Notes: a model not told the origin generated them from the sequence alone. A stretch of DNA of 64,000 nucleotides from Actinomadura sp. J1-007 (GCF_009793335.1 NZ_WING01000003.1:1054001-1118000); one strand, 5' to 3'; counted from the stretch's first letter, positions 8,309 to 17,738 are shown. Made by a program: numbers and translations.

Positions 8309-8710
8309 TCACGGATGCGGTGATGTGGGAGCGACGGTGCTGCCGTTGCTCATGCCGTCGATACAGCTCTTCTTGTAGGACCGCTCGTCCGTGAACCTGC
8401 CGCCGGTGTTCTTGAATTTGTTCATCAGCGCCGCGCATATCTCGGCCGCTTCAACGGTCGATCGCTTGGAATACTCCTGGGATTCACGTACGACCTGGCC
8501 GCGCGTCACCTTCCGGCCGTCCGCGCTGGTGGCGACCACGGGATCGGCGGGCTTGGCGGGCTTGGCGGGTGCGCCGGCCTGGTCGCTGACCACTTCGCTG
8601 ACGGCTGCGCCGGGCACGGAATCGTGGTCGACGTGACCGCCCTGGCAGGCGACCGAACCGGTCATGACGGCCGTTCCAGCCGCGAAAAGACTGATGACGA
8701 CTATCCTCAT
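8309..8710 (-). CDS. Small putative secreted protein or lipoprotein
   Basis: This 133-residue protein starts with ATG at 8710 after GGGGGA. It has a signal peptide (MRIVVISLFAAGTAVMTGSVAC) with a cysteine at a borderline lipobox, then a Pro/Ala linker (AGAPAKPAKPADP), then a small soluble domain with two more cysteines (AAEICAALMNKF and SYKKSCIDGM) that could form a disulfide. I do not recognise the family. Its codon use is less G/C-biased than its neighbours, which could mean recent acquisition or simply a small secreted orphan. It is flanked by a hairpin on its upstream side. Confidence 0.7.
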   Translation of the reverse strand: MRIVVISLFAAGTAVMTGSVACQGGHVDHDSVPGAAVSEVVSDQAGAPAKPAKPADPVVATSADGRKVTRGQVVRESQEYSKRSTVEAAEICAALMNKFKNTGGRFTDERSYKKSCIDGMSNGSTVAPTSPHP

Positions 8711-8834
8711 TATTCCCCCGAGGTGCCCCATTCCCGCCACTCGGGGTGGCCAATCACGTCTTTCCGGCGAAACGCCTGAATTGCCTTTCCTGAAATGAAC
8801 CACGGGCAGGGCCGCGCCCGGAACGGCGCGCACG

Positions 8835-8870
8835 CCGGTGCGGCGCCGCCAACGGACGGCGCCGCACCGG
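8835..8870 (-). terminator. Hairpin after the haloperoxidase-like hydrolase
   Basis: CCGGTGCGGCGCCG (8835-8848) and its exact complement (8857-8870) form a 14-pair stem with an 8-base loop, just past the stop of the hydrolase at 8913. Confidence 0.65.
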
Positions 8871-8912
8871 GAAGCGTCCACCGAGCGAGGTCGGCTCTTG
8901 GGGAACGCGCGG

Positions 8913-9740
8913 TCAGCTCTTGAGGAAGTCGAGCAGGTCCTGGTTGAACCGCTCCTTGTCGCCCGGCACCAGCGCGATGCCGTGCGAGCCCCCCTCGTAC
9001 ACCTTCAGCGTGGCGTCCGGGACGATCTTCGCCGTCTTGCGGCCGGTGGCGTCGATCGGGACGATCTGGTCGTCGTCGCCGTGCACCACGAGCGTGGGGA
9101 CGTCGAACTTGCGCAGGTCCTCGGTGAAGTCGGTGTAGGCGAACGCGTCCACGCACTTCACCGCGGCCTGGACGCACTGGTGCATGGCCATGAACCAGAA
9201 CGCGTCCTTGTTGCCCTGGGTGACCTTGTTGCCCGGACGGTTCGCGCCGAAGAACGGCTCGGCGGTGTCCTTCCAGTACTGCGACCGTTCGGCCAGGATG
9301 CCGTTCTTGATGTCGTCGAACACCTGCTCCGGAACGCCCTCGGGGTTGTTGGGGCCCTGGATCATCAACGGCGGCACCGCCGACAGCAGCACCGCCTGGG
9401 CGACCCGGCCGGTGCCGTGCCGGCCGATGTAGCGGGCGAGCTCGCCGCCGCCCATCGAGTGCGCCACGAGCGTGGCGTCCCGCAGGTCCAGGGCCGTCAT
9501 CACGTCGTTGAGGTCATCGGCGAACGAGTCGAAGTCGTAGCCGTTGAAGGGCTGGCTGGACCGGCCGTGCCCCCGGCGGTCGTGGGCGACGCCGCGGAAC
9601 CCGTTCTCGGCGACCAGCTTCATCTGGTCGTCCCAGGCGTCGGCGTTCAGCGGCCAGCCGTGGATGAACAGGACGGGCCGTCCGGTCCCCCAGTCCTTGT
9701 AGTAGATCTCCTCGCCGTCACGGGTCTTCACGTAGCCCAC
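8913..9740 (-). CDS. Alpha/beta hydrolase, non-heme chloroperoxidase/arylesterase family
   Basis: About 275 residues, the usual family length. It has the oxyanion motif FIHGWPLNADAWDDQ, the RRGHGRSSQPFNGYD segment typical of cofactor-free haloperoxidases, the nucleophile elbow LVAHSMGGGE (Ser95 from my start), the acid in VVHGDDDQIVPID and His in YEGGSHGIALV. Such enzymes are esterases or perhydrolases. I chose the GTG at 9740, just before GYVKTRDGEEIYYKDWG; another GTG four codons later is equally possible, and the longer frame to 9911 has no conserved content. It is downstream of the catalase but separated from it by a strong hairpin, so it is likely independent. Confidence 0.88.
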   Translation of the reverse strand: MGYVKTRDGEEIYYKDWGTGRPVLFIHGWPLNADAWDDQMKLVAENGFRGVAHDRRGHGRSSQPFNGYDFDSFADDLNDVMTALDLRDATLVAHSMGGGELARYIGRHGTGRVAQAVLLSAVPPLMIQGPNNPEGVPEQVFDDIKNGILAERSQYWKDTAEPFFGANRPGNKVTQGNKDAFWFMAMHQCVQAAVKCVDAFAYTDFTEDLRKFDVPTLVVHGDDDQIVPIDATGRKTAKIVPDATLKVYEGGSHGIALVPGDKERFNQDLLDFLKS

Positions 9741-9887
9741 CGGATTCGCCCCCGTCTTCGTGTCGGTGTCGTGGTGGTCGATGTCGTGCCGAATTCCACC
9801 GATACCCGTACAAATCACTCTGATGGGGCAACGCGCGGTCGAAAGGTCTTTACCGGCGCCGGGACCTCGCCCCCGACCGGACGGGCG

Positions 9888-9919
9888 CGCGGCCGGTGCG
9901 CGGGTGCGCACCGGCCGCG
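9888..9919 (-). terminator. Hairpin after the catalase gene
   Basis: CGCGGCCGGTGCGC (9888-9901) pairs perfectly with 9906-9919 across a 4-base loop: a 14-pair stem lying 53 bases past the catalase stop at 9972. Confidence 0.65.
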
Positions 9920-9971
9920 GGCAGGGCCGTTCGGGCCGTTCGGGCTGGTCGGGCTGGTCGGGCGGCTCCGG

Positions 9972-12008
9972 TCAGGCCGGGAAGGAGGCGACGTCCCGGT
10001 CCCAGTGGCGGTGCACCGCCACCGCGTCGGCGAACTCCCGGGCGAACGCGTCGCCGGCGCTCGCGGTGACCACGCCCTGGTCACCGGGCAGGTTCGCGGC
10101 GTCGAGCAGGGGTTCGCTGCCGGGCAGCGAGCCGATGGCCTTGCCGTGCTTGAACGCCTCGCGGACGAACTGCACGGCGTAGCCGTCGGCGGTCAGCTCC
10201 TGCCCCCCGGCCAGCAGCACCGCGTCGTACAGCACCGAGGACGCGGCGCTGATCTGCTTGTCCACCGGGAACGACGCGGCGGTGCCCTCGTGCGGCGCGG
10301 CGACGTCGCAGATGGCGCCCTCGTCGCGCAGCGCCTGGAGCACGGGCCGGAGCGCGGCGGCGTCGGTGCGGTCGCCCACCAGGACGGCGATCTTTCGGGT
10401 GGCGACCGACTGCGGCTGGCCCTCCTGGCTGAGCGCGGGCGAGGACCTGCCGTGGTTCGCGGCCGTCTGCGTCGGCGGAGACGTCCCGATGCCCTCGGCG
10501 ACCCGGGCGGCCAGCTCGGCGTCCACGTTCGCCAGGCGCTCGATCACGCGCTCCTTGATGTAGCGGCGCTCGACGTGCCCGAGCTCGAACAGGAACGCGT
10601 TGACGATGTGCTCCTTCTCCCAGCCCGCCATGCTGTTCCAGAACAGGGTGGCCTGGGAGTAGTGGTCGCCGAAGCTCGGGCTGCGCCGCCGGATCTTCTC
10701 GCCCGAGACGTGCTCCTGGTAGTGCCGGAACACCCCGGCCATCTGGCCGCTGTTCACGCCCGTCGCGGGGCATCCGCCGCTGATGGAGTTCTTGGAGTAC
10801 GCGGTGCGGCTGTCGTGGATCATGTCCTGGTGGAAGCCGTCGCGCTGGTCGTTGTGCACGGGGGCGACGGGCTGGTTGATCGGGATCCGCTGGTGGTTGG
10901 GCCCGCCCAGCCGGGTGATCTGGGTGTCGAGGTAGGAGAAGTTGCGCGCCTGGAGCAGCGGGTCGTTGGTGAAGTCGATGCCGGGCACGACGTTGGCGGT
11001 GCAGAAGGCGATCTGCTCGGTCTCGGCGAAGAAGTTGCGCGGGTTGCGGTTGAGGGTCATCTTCCCGATCGCCCGCAGCGGCACCTCCTCCTCCGGAATG
11101 ATCTTGGTGGCGTCGAGCAGGTCGAAGTCGAACCTGTGCTCGTCCTCCTGCGGCACGAGCTGCACGCACAGCTCGAACTCGGCGGGATTGCCGCTCTCGA
11201 TGGCCTCCCACAGGTCCCGCCGGTTGAAGTCCGGGTCGTTGCCCTGCACCCGCAGCACCTCGTCCCACACCAGCGAGTGCGTGCCGAGCTTGGGCCGCCA
11301 GTGGAACTTCACGAACGTGCCCTTGCCCTGGGCGTTGACGAACCGGAACGTGTGCACGCCGAAGCCCTGCATCATCCGGTAGCTGCGCGGCAGCGCCCGG
11401 TCCGACATCAGCCACATGACGAAGTGCATGGTCTCCGGCTGCATCTGCACGAAGTCCCAGAACGTGTCGTGCGCCGACTGCGCCTGCGGGATCTGGTTGT
11501 GCGGCTCGGGCTTGACCGCGTGCACGAAGTCGAGGAACTTGATGCCGTCCTGGATCGGGAACACCGGCATGTTGTTGCCGACCAGGTCGTAGTTGCCCTG
11601 CCGGGTGTAGAACTTGGTGGCGAACCCGCGCACGTCGCGGACCGTGTCGGCCGACCCGCGCTCCCCGGCGACGGTGGAGAACCGCACGAACGTCGGCGTC
11701 ACCAGGGACGGGTCGCACAGGAACTCCGCGCAGGTGAACTCGGCCAGCGACTCGTACACCTGGAACTCGCCGTGCGCGCCCGACCCGCGGGCGTGCACCA
11801 CCCGTTCCGGGATCCGCTCGTGGTCGAACCGGGTGACCTTCTCGCGGAAGTGGAAGTCCTCCAGCAGCGTCGGGCCGCGCTCGCCCACCGACAGCGAGTT
11901 GTCGGTGTCGTCGATCCGCACGCCCTGGTCGGTGCTGTAGCGGGTGCCGTCCTGCTTGACCACGTACCGGTCGAGCTGTCGCTGCTTGTCGTTGTCGTCG
12001 CCTGGCAC
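9972..12008 (-). CDS. katE: Large-subunit monofunctional catalase (HPII type) with C-terminal DJ-1-like domain
   Basis: This 678-residue enzyme destroys hydrogen peroxide. The catalase core has the active-site histidine (RIPERVVHARGSGAHG, His72), PTFVRFSTVAGERGSADTVRD, the distal Asn motif LVGNNMPVFPIQDGIKF and the proximal haem-ligand tyrosine in RNFSYLDTQITRLG. After about residue 515 comes a class I amidotransferase-like (DJ-1/PfpI) domain (KIAVLVGDRTDAAAL and LYDAVLLAGGQEL), which marks clade 2 large catalases such as E. coli KatE. The GTG at 12008 follows GGAGGT; a longer frame to 12074 lacks support. It is monocistronic, divergent from the kinase gene, and ends at a strong hairpin. Confidence 0.95.
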   Translation of the reverse strand: MPGDDNDKQRQLDRYVVKQDGTRYSTDQGVRIDDTDNSLSVGERGPTLLEDFHFREKVTRFDHERIPERVVHARGSGAHGEFQVYESLAEFTCAEFLCDPSLVTPTFVRFSTVAGERGSADTVRDVRGFATKFYTRQGNYDLVGNNMPVFPIQDGIKFLDFVHAVKPEPHNQIPQAQSAHDTFWDFVQMQPETMHFVMWLMSDRALPRSYRMMQGFGVHTFRFVNAQGKGTFVKFHWRPKLGTHSLVWDEVLRVQGNDPDFNRRDLWEAIESGNPAEFELCVQLVPQEDEHRFDFDLLDATKIIPEEEVPLRAIGKMTLNRNPRNFFAETEQIAFCTANVVPGIDFTNDPLLQARNFSYLDTQITRLGGPNHQRIPINQPVAPVHNDQRDGFHQDMIHDSRTAYSKNSISGGCPATGVNSGQMAGVFRHYQEHVSGEKIRRRSPSFGDHYSQATLFWNSMAGWEKEHIVNAFLFELGHVERRYIKERVIERLANVDAELAARVAEGIGTSPPTQTAANHGRSSPALSQEGQPQSVATRKIAVLVGDRTDAAALRPVLQALRDEGAICDVAAPHEGTAASFPVDKQISAASSVLYDAVLLAGGQELTADGYAVQFVREAFKHGKAIGSLPGSEPLLDAANLPGDQGVVTASAGDAFAREFADAVAVHRHWDRDVASFPA

Positions 12009-12261
12009 TGGACCTCCACGGTGGCTCGGCCTTGTCACCGGGGGTCGTAACGCGCCATACCCGCCGCCGCACACGGTAACCGACAGCCACTTTTCGATAA
12101 CTCATTGTTTGCCCGCGGTACGGGCACGCCCGCGTTCCCGGGCGTTCGCCCGGCGGAAGGTGGCCGGTACAGGCAAGGCCGGCCGTCCCGAGCCCGCCGG
12201 GGCGTCCGGTCATCTAACCTCGGGTCGAGTTCGCCGACGAGCGAGCGCACCGGGAGCCGTG

Positions 12262-13997
12262 ATGCAACGAGTCGTTCCCCTGGGGGCGCGGGACCCGCGT
12301 CGGATCGGCGCCTTCGACCTCCTCGGCAGGCTCGGCGCGGGCGGCCAGGGCGTGGTGTACCAGGGGCGCGCCGGCGACGGGACGATCGTCGCGGTCAAGG
12401 TGCTGCACGACGGGCTGGTCTCCGGCCGCGAGGACCGCGGCGCGCTGGCGAAGGAACTGGAGGTCGCCCGCCGGGTCGCGCCGTTCTGCACGGCCCAGAT
12501 CGTCGCCGCCGACCTGGACGCCGATCCGCCGTACGTCGCGAGCGAGTACGTGGACGGCCCGTCCCTGCGGGAGACCGTCCGGTCGGACGGCCCGCGGACG
12601 GGCAACGCGCTGCACCGGCTGGCCGTCGCGACGGCGACCGCCCTGGTGGCGATCCACGAGGCGGGCATCGTCCACCGCGACCTCAAGCCGGCGAACGTGC
12701 TCATCGGGCCCGACGGCCCGCGCGTCATCGACTTCGGGATCGCCCGCATCGCCGAGGCGAGCACCACCGTGTCGGACGGGGTGATCGGCACTCCCGCCTA
12801 CATGGCCCCGAGCAGGCCGCCGGGGCCCGGGTCGGGCCGGCGGCCGACGTGTTCGCCTGGGGCGCGGTCATCGCGTACGCCGCGCTCGGCCGCCCGCCGT
12901 TCGGCGACGGCCCGCCGCCGGCCGTGGTCGCCCGGATCGCGCACGGGGAGCCCGACCTCGGCGACCTGCCCGCCCCCATGCGCGACCTGGTGCTGGCCTG
13001 CCTCGCCAAGGACCCGGCGCTCCGGCCGACCGCGCACGCGCTCCTCATGCGGCTGATCGGCGCGCCGGGCAGGACGCCGCTGAACGAGATGCTGCGTTCC
13101 GCCCGGGACCTCGCCTCTCCCGACGCGCCGAGCCCGCCGCGTCCGACCGTCCTCCCGGCGCCTCCGCCGGGCCCGCCGCGGGGCCCGGGTCCGGGCGGGA
13201 ACCCGTTGCCCGCGCGCGACTACACGTTGCCGCCGAGCACGGACGCCCGGTCGGACACGGACGCCCGTTCCGACGCGAACGCCCGGTCGGACGCGGAGCG
13301 GAGCCTCCCCGGCGCTCCTCCTCCGCCGCCCGCCCCTCCGGTACGGCCGACCCGGGCCGCGACCGCGCCTCCCGGGGACCGGCTGGTGGCCGGGCGGCCG
13401 TGGGCCGCGTCCCGCCGCGCCCCGAAGCGGACGTTCGCGCTGGCCGGCGCGCTGGTGGTGGGCGCGCTGACGGTGAGCGGCGTCGCGTTGCTGCAAGCGG
13501 TGCGGGACGACTACTACGTGGGCGAGGACAAGGGCGTCGTGGTCCTGTACCGGGGCAGCGCGAAGCCGGTCCTGGGGCTGAGCACGTCCCGCAAGGCGGA
13601 CGCGAGGGACCAGGCGTCCCCGCCGATCGCCGTGGCAGACCTGCCGCAGGCGATGCAGCAGGCCGTCGCGCAGACCTACGAGGTGGAGGGCCCCTCCGCC
13701 CTGACGGCACTGCGGAACGCGGTCTGCAAGCACTCCCTCCAGGCCGCGAACGGCCGTGTCGCGATCATCAGGGGCAAGGGCCAGACCGGCTGCACGACGA
13801 CGACCGTCCAGATGTCGACGATCGACGTCGCCGACCTGACCGTTCCCGACTCGACGGCCGTCGCCCAGGGCACGCTGGTCTTCACCGGGCGGAAGGCCGC
13901 CGAGAGCAAGCTCGCCGAGCTGCGGACGCGCATCGACAGGTGCCATTCGTCCTCGGTCCCGGCCTCCGACAAGGAATCCATGGGCTGCCGGAACTGA
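12262..13997 (+). CDS. Membrane Ser/Thr protein kinase with PstP-like extracytoplasmic domain (one-base frameshift)
   Basis: The Hanks-type kinase domain occupies residues 17 to about 270: glycine loop LGAGGQGVVY, Lys46 (VAVKVL), catalytic HRDLKPAN (Asp140), DFG 157-159 and GTPAYMAP. At about 12810 the frame slips; restoring one G (MAPEQAAGA) joins the two parts into 578 residues. A Pro-rich linker with a short DARSD-type repeat leads to one transmembrane helix (TFALAGALVVGALTVSGVALL). The outer domain begins YYVGEDKGVVVLYRGSAKPV, which resembles the extracytoplasmic segment of actinobacterial PstP phosphatases rather than PASTA repeats; that resemblance is my pattern match. It is divergent from katE. 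The signal sensed is unknown. Confidence 0.85.
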
Positions 13998-14029
13998 GTC
14001 CCTCCGCGCCGGCCGATCCCGGCGCCACA

Positions 14030-14247
14030 GCGCGGCGTTCCGGCGCGGTGGGGCGCGGCGATCCGGCGGGGCGCGGCGATCCGGCCCGGCGCGGCGCGGC
14101 GATCCGGCGGTGCGCGGCGTTGCGGCGGTGCGCGGCGTTCTGGCGCGGCGTTCCGGCCCGGCCCGGCATTCCGGCGCGGCCCGGCGATCCGGCGCGGCGA
14201 TCTGACGCGGCCCGGCGATCCGACGCGGCGCTCCAGCGCGGTGGGGC
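14030..14247. repeat. Degenerate GC-rich direct repeats
   Basis: The gap between the kinase stop and the response-regulator stop is filled with about ten imperfect copies of a unit like GCGCGGCGATCCGGC, 14-18 bases apart. It lies between convergent genes. No conserved coding frame is visible, though a shadow frame crosses it. It may act as a transcription end zone or be simple repeat expansion. Confidence 0.6.
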
Positions 14248-14263
14248 GGTGCGGGGGGGCCGG

Positions 14264-14941
14264 TCAGTTGGCGGGGTCGTGGCCGGTGGGGTGGACGAGG
14301 CCGTGGTCGTAGGCGAAGACGACCGCCTGGATGCGGTCGCGCAGCTCCAGCTTGGCGAGGATCCGCTTGACGTGCGTCTTCGCCGTCGCCTCGGCGACGT
14401 GGATCTCCTTGGCGATCTCCGCGTTGGTCAGGCCGCGCGCCATCCGCAGCAGCACCTCGTGCTCGCGGCCGGTGAGCCGGTCGAGCCGCCGCCTGACGCG
14501 CGGTCCGGGCGGCGCGGGCGACGCGCGGGCGAACTCCGCCATGAGTCGCCGGGTCACCGACGGGCCGAGCAGGCCGTCACCGGCCGCCAGGGTGCGGACG
14601 CCCTCGATCAGCGTCTCGGGCGGCGTGCGCTTCAGCAGGAAGCCGCTGGCCCCGGCGCGCACGGCCGCGAAGACGTACTCGTCCAGCTCGAACGTCGTCA
14701 GCACCAGCACCCGCGTCGCGGTGCCGAGCGCGGTGATCTCGGTGGTAGCGGCCACGCCGTCGAGGATGGGCATCCGGACGTCCATCAGGACGACGTCGGG
14801 CTCCAGCGACCGGGCGAGCCGGACGGCCTGCGCCCCGTCGGACGCCTCGCCGACGACGGTGATGTCGGGCTGGGTGCCGAGCATCATGCGCAGCCCGCCG
14901 CGCATCAGCTCCTCGTCGTCGGCCAGCAGCACGGTGATCAC
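14264..14941 (-). CDS. NarL/LuxR-type response regulator
   Basis: This 225-residue regulator has a receiver domain with the acidic pair ADDEE, phospho-acceptor Asp54 (VVLMDVRMPILDG), the switch Thr in VLVLTTFELD and Lys in GFLLKRT. The C-terminal LuxR helix-turn-helix is LTGREHEVLLRMARGLTNAEI with AEATAKTHVKRILAKL. It starts with GTG at 14941, overlapping the kinase stop (GTGA), so the pair is translationally coupled. Output is probably at the GTACCCC palindrome upstream of the kinase gene, inferred from position only. Confidence 0.93.
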   Translation of the reverse strand: MITVLLADDEELMRGGLRMMLGTQPDITVVGEASDGAQAVRLARSLEPDVVLMDVRMPILDGVAATTEITALGTATRVLVLTTFELDEYVFAAVRAGASGFLLKRTPPETLIEGVRTLAAGDGLLGPSVTRRLMAEFARASPAPPGPRVRRRLDRLTGREHEVLLRMARGLTNAEIAKEIHVAEATAKTHVKRILAKLELRDRIQAVVFAYDHGLVHPTGHDPAN

Positions 14942-16062
14942 GCGGGCCGTCCCGGGATCCGGGCGTCCACGCGCCAGCCGCCGGACGGGGCTGGGCCCGC
15001 CCGGAGCGTCCCGCCGAGCCGCCGGACGCGCTCGCGCATCCCGTTCAGGCCGCGGCCGGGGACGTGGGGGTGCGCGGCGTCGCCGTCGTCGGCCACCTCG
15101 ATCACGATGCCCTCCTCGGTGCGGGCCAGCCGCACGGTTACGGCCGTCGCGGACGAGTGCCGCACGACGTTGGTCAGCGACTCCTGGACGACCCTGCGCA
15201 CCGTCAGCCCCACCGGGTCCGGGACGTCGCGTAGGTCGCCGTCCACGGTCAGCCCGGCCCGCAGGTGCGCGGGCAGCCCGGCGACGAGGCCGCGCACGGA
15301 CGCGGCCAGGTCGTGCGAGGGCGGCTCGGCTTCGAGCAGGCCGAGGATCTGGTCCAGGTCGGCCATCGCGGTACGGCCGACGTCCTCGATCCGCCCGAGG
15401 GACGCGCGGATCTCCTCGCGTTCGGTGCCGAGGGCGAGCCGCGCCGCCCCGGCGTGGGTGACCATGACGGTCACCGCGTGCCCGACCGCGTCGTGCAGTT
15501 CGAGCGCCAGCCGGGCGCGCTCGCGCGCCAGCGCGCGGCGCCGGTCGGCCTCGGCCCGTTCGCCCTCCCGCTCGCGCAGCGCCCGCGCCGCCGCCCAGCG
15601 CGAACGGCCCGCGTCCCCGGCCAGCCACGCGCCGCCGTGCAGCACCGCGGCGAGCACCAGCGACTCGCCGCTGCCGGCGCCGACCGCCGCGAGCGCCGCC
15701 GCGACCGGCAGCACCATGAGCTGGACGGTCCGCGCCCGCGGCCGGGTCTGCGCGACCATCGTCAGGCTCAGCGCGGACGCCGCCGACAGGTTGGTCAGGG
15801 GGTATCCGGCGACCGCGACGGCCACGGTCGCGGCGGCGGACGCGGCGAGCGCCGTCGCCGGGGCGAGCCTGCGGCCCGCGATCGCCGCGAACCAGACGAC
15901 CGCGGCGATCCGCGCCACGGCCGGGCCGTGCAGGACCGAGGCGGTCACGTCGGACGGCCCGACGGGGATGGCCGCCGACACGTAGGCGACGAAGGCGTCC
16001 ACGGCGATCCACCGCCACCTGCGGTCGGCCGTCCGGTCCGGCCGCCACCGATCGAGGTTCAC
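14938..16062 (-). CDS. NarL-type sensor histidine kinase
   Basis: This 374-residue kinase has an N-terminal region of about five membrane helices (AFVAYVSAAIPVG to LVLAAVLHGGAWLAG), a HisKA_3 dimerisation domain with the phospho-histidine in ALELHDAVGHAVTVMV, and a HATPase domain (VVQESLTNVVRHSSA for the N box, IEVADDGDA and GRGLNGMRERVRRLGG for the G boxes). Its stop overlaps the regulator start. I chose the GTG at 16062; the frame extends farther but crosses the operator and loses conserved content. There is no separate extracytoplasmic domain, so it likely senses a membrane-associated cue. Confidence 0.9.
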   Translation of the reverse strand: MNLDRWRPDRTADRRWRWIAVDAFVAYVSAAIPVGPSDVTASVLHGPAVARIAAVVWFAAIAGRRLAPATALAASAAATVAVAVAGYPLTNLSAASALSLTMVAQTRPRARTVQLMVLPVAAALAAVGAGSGESLVLAAVLHGGAWLAGDAGRSRWAAARALREREGERAEADRRRALARERARLALELHDAVGHAVTVMVTHAGAARLALGTEREEIRASLGRIEDVGRTAMADLDQILGLLEAEPPSHDLAASVRGLVAGLPAHLRAGLTVDGDLRDVPDPVGLTVRRVVQESLTNVVRHSSATAVTVRLARTEEGIVIEVADDGDAAHPHVPGRGLNGMRERVRRLGGTLRAGPAPSGGWRVDARIPGRPA

Positions 16063-16119
16063 GCCGCTCAGCGTACGGAACGCCCGCGCCGCCGTGATCG
16101 CCCGTGAGGAGGGCCGCGC

Positions 16120-16137
16120 GTACCCCCGGAGGGGTAC
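16120..16137. promoter_or_regulatory. Perfect palindrome GTACCCC-4-GGGGTAC
   Basis: Seven-base perfect arms (16120-16126 and 16131-16137) lie between the histidine-kinase start (16062) and the divergent hydrolase start (16195). It is a good candidate operator for the response regulator or another dimeric regulator. Confidence 0.5.
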
Positions 16138-16194
16138 GGGGCGCGTGCCCGCCGGGGGACGCCCGGACGGCCGCGCCGTTCCTACCGTCGCCGC

Positions 16195-17462
16195 ATGACC
16201 AACGCATCCGCACCGTCGCTGTTCCGCCGCTTCGCCGGCTGGACGCTCGTCGCCGTCGCGGTGATCCTCGGGATCCCCGTCGCGGCCGTCTCGTTCTTCC
16301 TGGCCGCCGGGCTCGGCGCGCCCATCCCGCTCGCCACGGCGGGCGGGATGGCCGCAACCGTGGCCCTGTGCGGGGCCCTGAACGCCCTCGGCGCGCGGCT
16401 CGCGCTGCGCCGCCGCCGCGGCCTCGCCGCGGGGGTCGCCACGGGCTGCGTCGCGCTCGCCGTGACGGTCGCCTCCGTCCTGACGGTCTTCCGGCCGCTC
16501 GACTACAAGCCCGTGCCGCTGCCTCCGCAGGCGACCCGCTACTGGCAGTTGCCGACAGGCTCGCGCATCGCGTACACCTACACGCCCGGTACCGGACGGC
16601 GCGCGCCGTTCCCCGTCGTCCGCCTGCACGGCGGGCCGGGCACGCCCGGCGCCGGTCCGGACGACCTGGACCGCGAGCTGGCCGCGCGCGGCTTCGACGT
16701 CTACACCTACGACCAGCTCGGCTCGGGCCGGTCGCAGCGCCTGTCCGACCCCGCCGGCTACACGGTCGCCCGGCAGCTCGCGGACCTGGAGGCCATCCGG
16801 CGGCGCGTCAACGCGGCGCGCCTCATCCTCGTCGGCAGCTCGTGGGGGCGACCCTCGCCGCGCACTACATGGCCGCGCATCCGGGCAAGGTGGAGAAGGC
16901 CGTGTTCACCTCCCCCGGCGCGCTCTGGGCCCCCGAATGGGAGAAGAAGGGCGAGGGTGACATCTGGGACCGGCTCACGCCCCGGCAGCGCAAGCGCATG
17001 GACGAGCTGGAGGCGAGCCCCCGCCTGATCGCCTGGTCCCTGCTCATGGGCGTCCGGCCCCGCGCCGCGCACGCGCTGGTCCCGGACCGCGAGATCGACC
17101 CGCTGTTCGACGAGCTCCTGGCGACGGTCGGCTCGGCCGCCACCTGCCACCCCGAGCGCCCCCTGCACGAGGCGTCCTCGCGCGGCGGCTTCTACTCCAA
17201 CCAGCAGACCTCCGACGACGCCCTCAAGACCCGCGATCCGCGTCCCGCGCTGCGCGCCTCCCGCACGCCCGCGCTCGTCCTGCGCGGCCAGTGCGACTAC
17301 AAGCGGCCGGAGATCGCGCGCGAGTACGACGAGACCCTGCCGAACGCCACGTTCGTGCAGTTCCCGAACGCCGGGCACGTGATCGAGGCCGAGCAGCCGG
17401 CCCTGTTCCGCGGCACCGTCACGGCCTTCCTCACCGGCCGCCCCCTCCCCCGCGTCCGGTGA
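16195..17462 (+). CDS. Membrane-anchored S33 (proline iminopeptidase-like) hydrolase (one-base frameshift)
   Basis: The N-terminus has about three transmembrane helices (WTLVAVAVILGIPVAAVSFF, PLATAGGMAATVALCGALNA, AAGVATGCVALAVTVASVLT). The following hydrolase domain has the HGGPGTPGAG oxyanion motif, DQLGSGRS and the nucleophile elbow LVGSSWG. The frame slips at the five-G run 16844-16848; restoring one G continues into TLAAHYMAAHPGKVEKAV and the late His in FPNAGHVIEAEQ, giving 422 residues. S33 enzymes cleave short substrates with N-terminal proline or related esters and amides. It is divergent from the two-component pair across the GTACCCC palindrome, so it may be that system's target. 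Confidence 0.82.
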
Positions 17463-17651
17463 CCTCCCCCGGCCGCGGCGCGTTCCGCCGCGTCGCGGCC
17501 CGTCCCGCCGCGCCCGTCCGTCCCGCCGTGCCCGTCCCTTCCGGTCGTCGAGCGCGAGTCGAGGGGGCGGTGCGAAGGTGCCGGAGTCGGACGGAGACGG
17601 ATCGGTGTTCGAGGGCGGCGGGACGGGTCGGGTAAGGTCGGGAACGCCGGT

Positions 17652-17719
17652 CGAGAGGCGTTGCAACGGGCCGCGGGCCCGCCACGCTCGGCCGGACGTC
17701 GATCACCAAGGGCGCCTCC
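17652..17719 (+). promoter_or_regulatory. S-adenosylhomocysteine (SAH) riboswitch
   Basis: The leader of metH fits the SAH riboswitch pattern. CGAGAGGCGTTGCAAC opens it, a hairpin CGGGCC-GCG-GGCCCG (17667-17681) follows, then GCCACGCTCGG and, at the 3-prime end, AAGGGCGCCTC. P1 pairs GAGGCG (17655-17660) with CGCCTC (17713-17718). The pseudoknot pairs CGAG (17652-17655) with CTCG (17687-17690). It ends about 20 bases before the start codon, next to the GGGAGG ribosome site. This class is known to switch on methionine-cycle genes when SAH accumulates. Confidence 0.82.
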
Positions 17720-17738
17720 CACACACGGGAGGTGGCGG

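Noticed and set aside
8838..12050. A 1070-residue open frame on the plus strand opposite the hydrolase and catalase genes
   Set aside because: It is the antisense shadow of genes with strong third-position G/C; its translation is Arg/Val/Gly-rich without domains, and the minus strand holds an unmistakable catalase.
14030..14247. GC-rich repeats as a mobile-element end
   Set aside because: Copies are degenerate and direct, without inverted ends, a target duplication or a transposase.
17470..17738. Cobalamin riboswitch before metH
   Set aside because: No B12-box-like sequence was seen; the leader instead fits the SAH class in stems and core bases.
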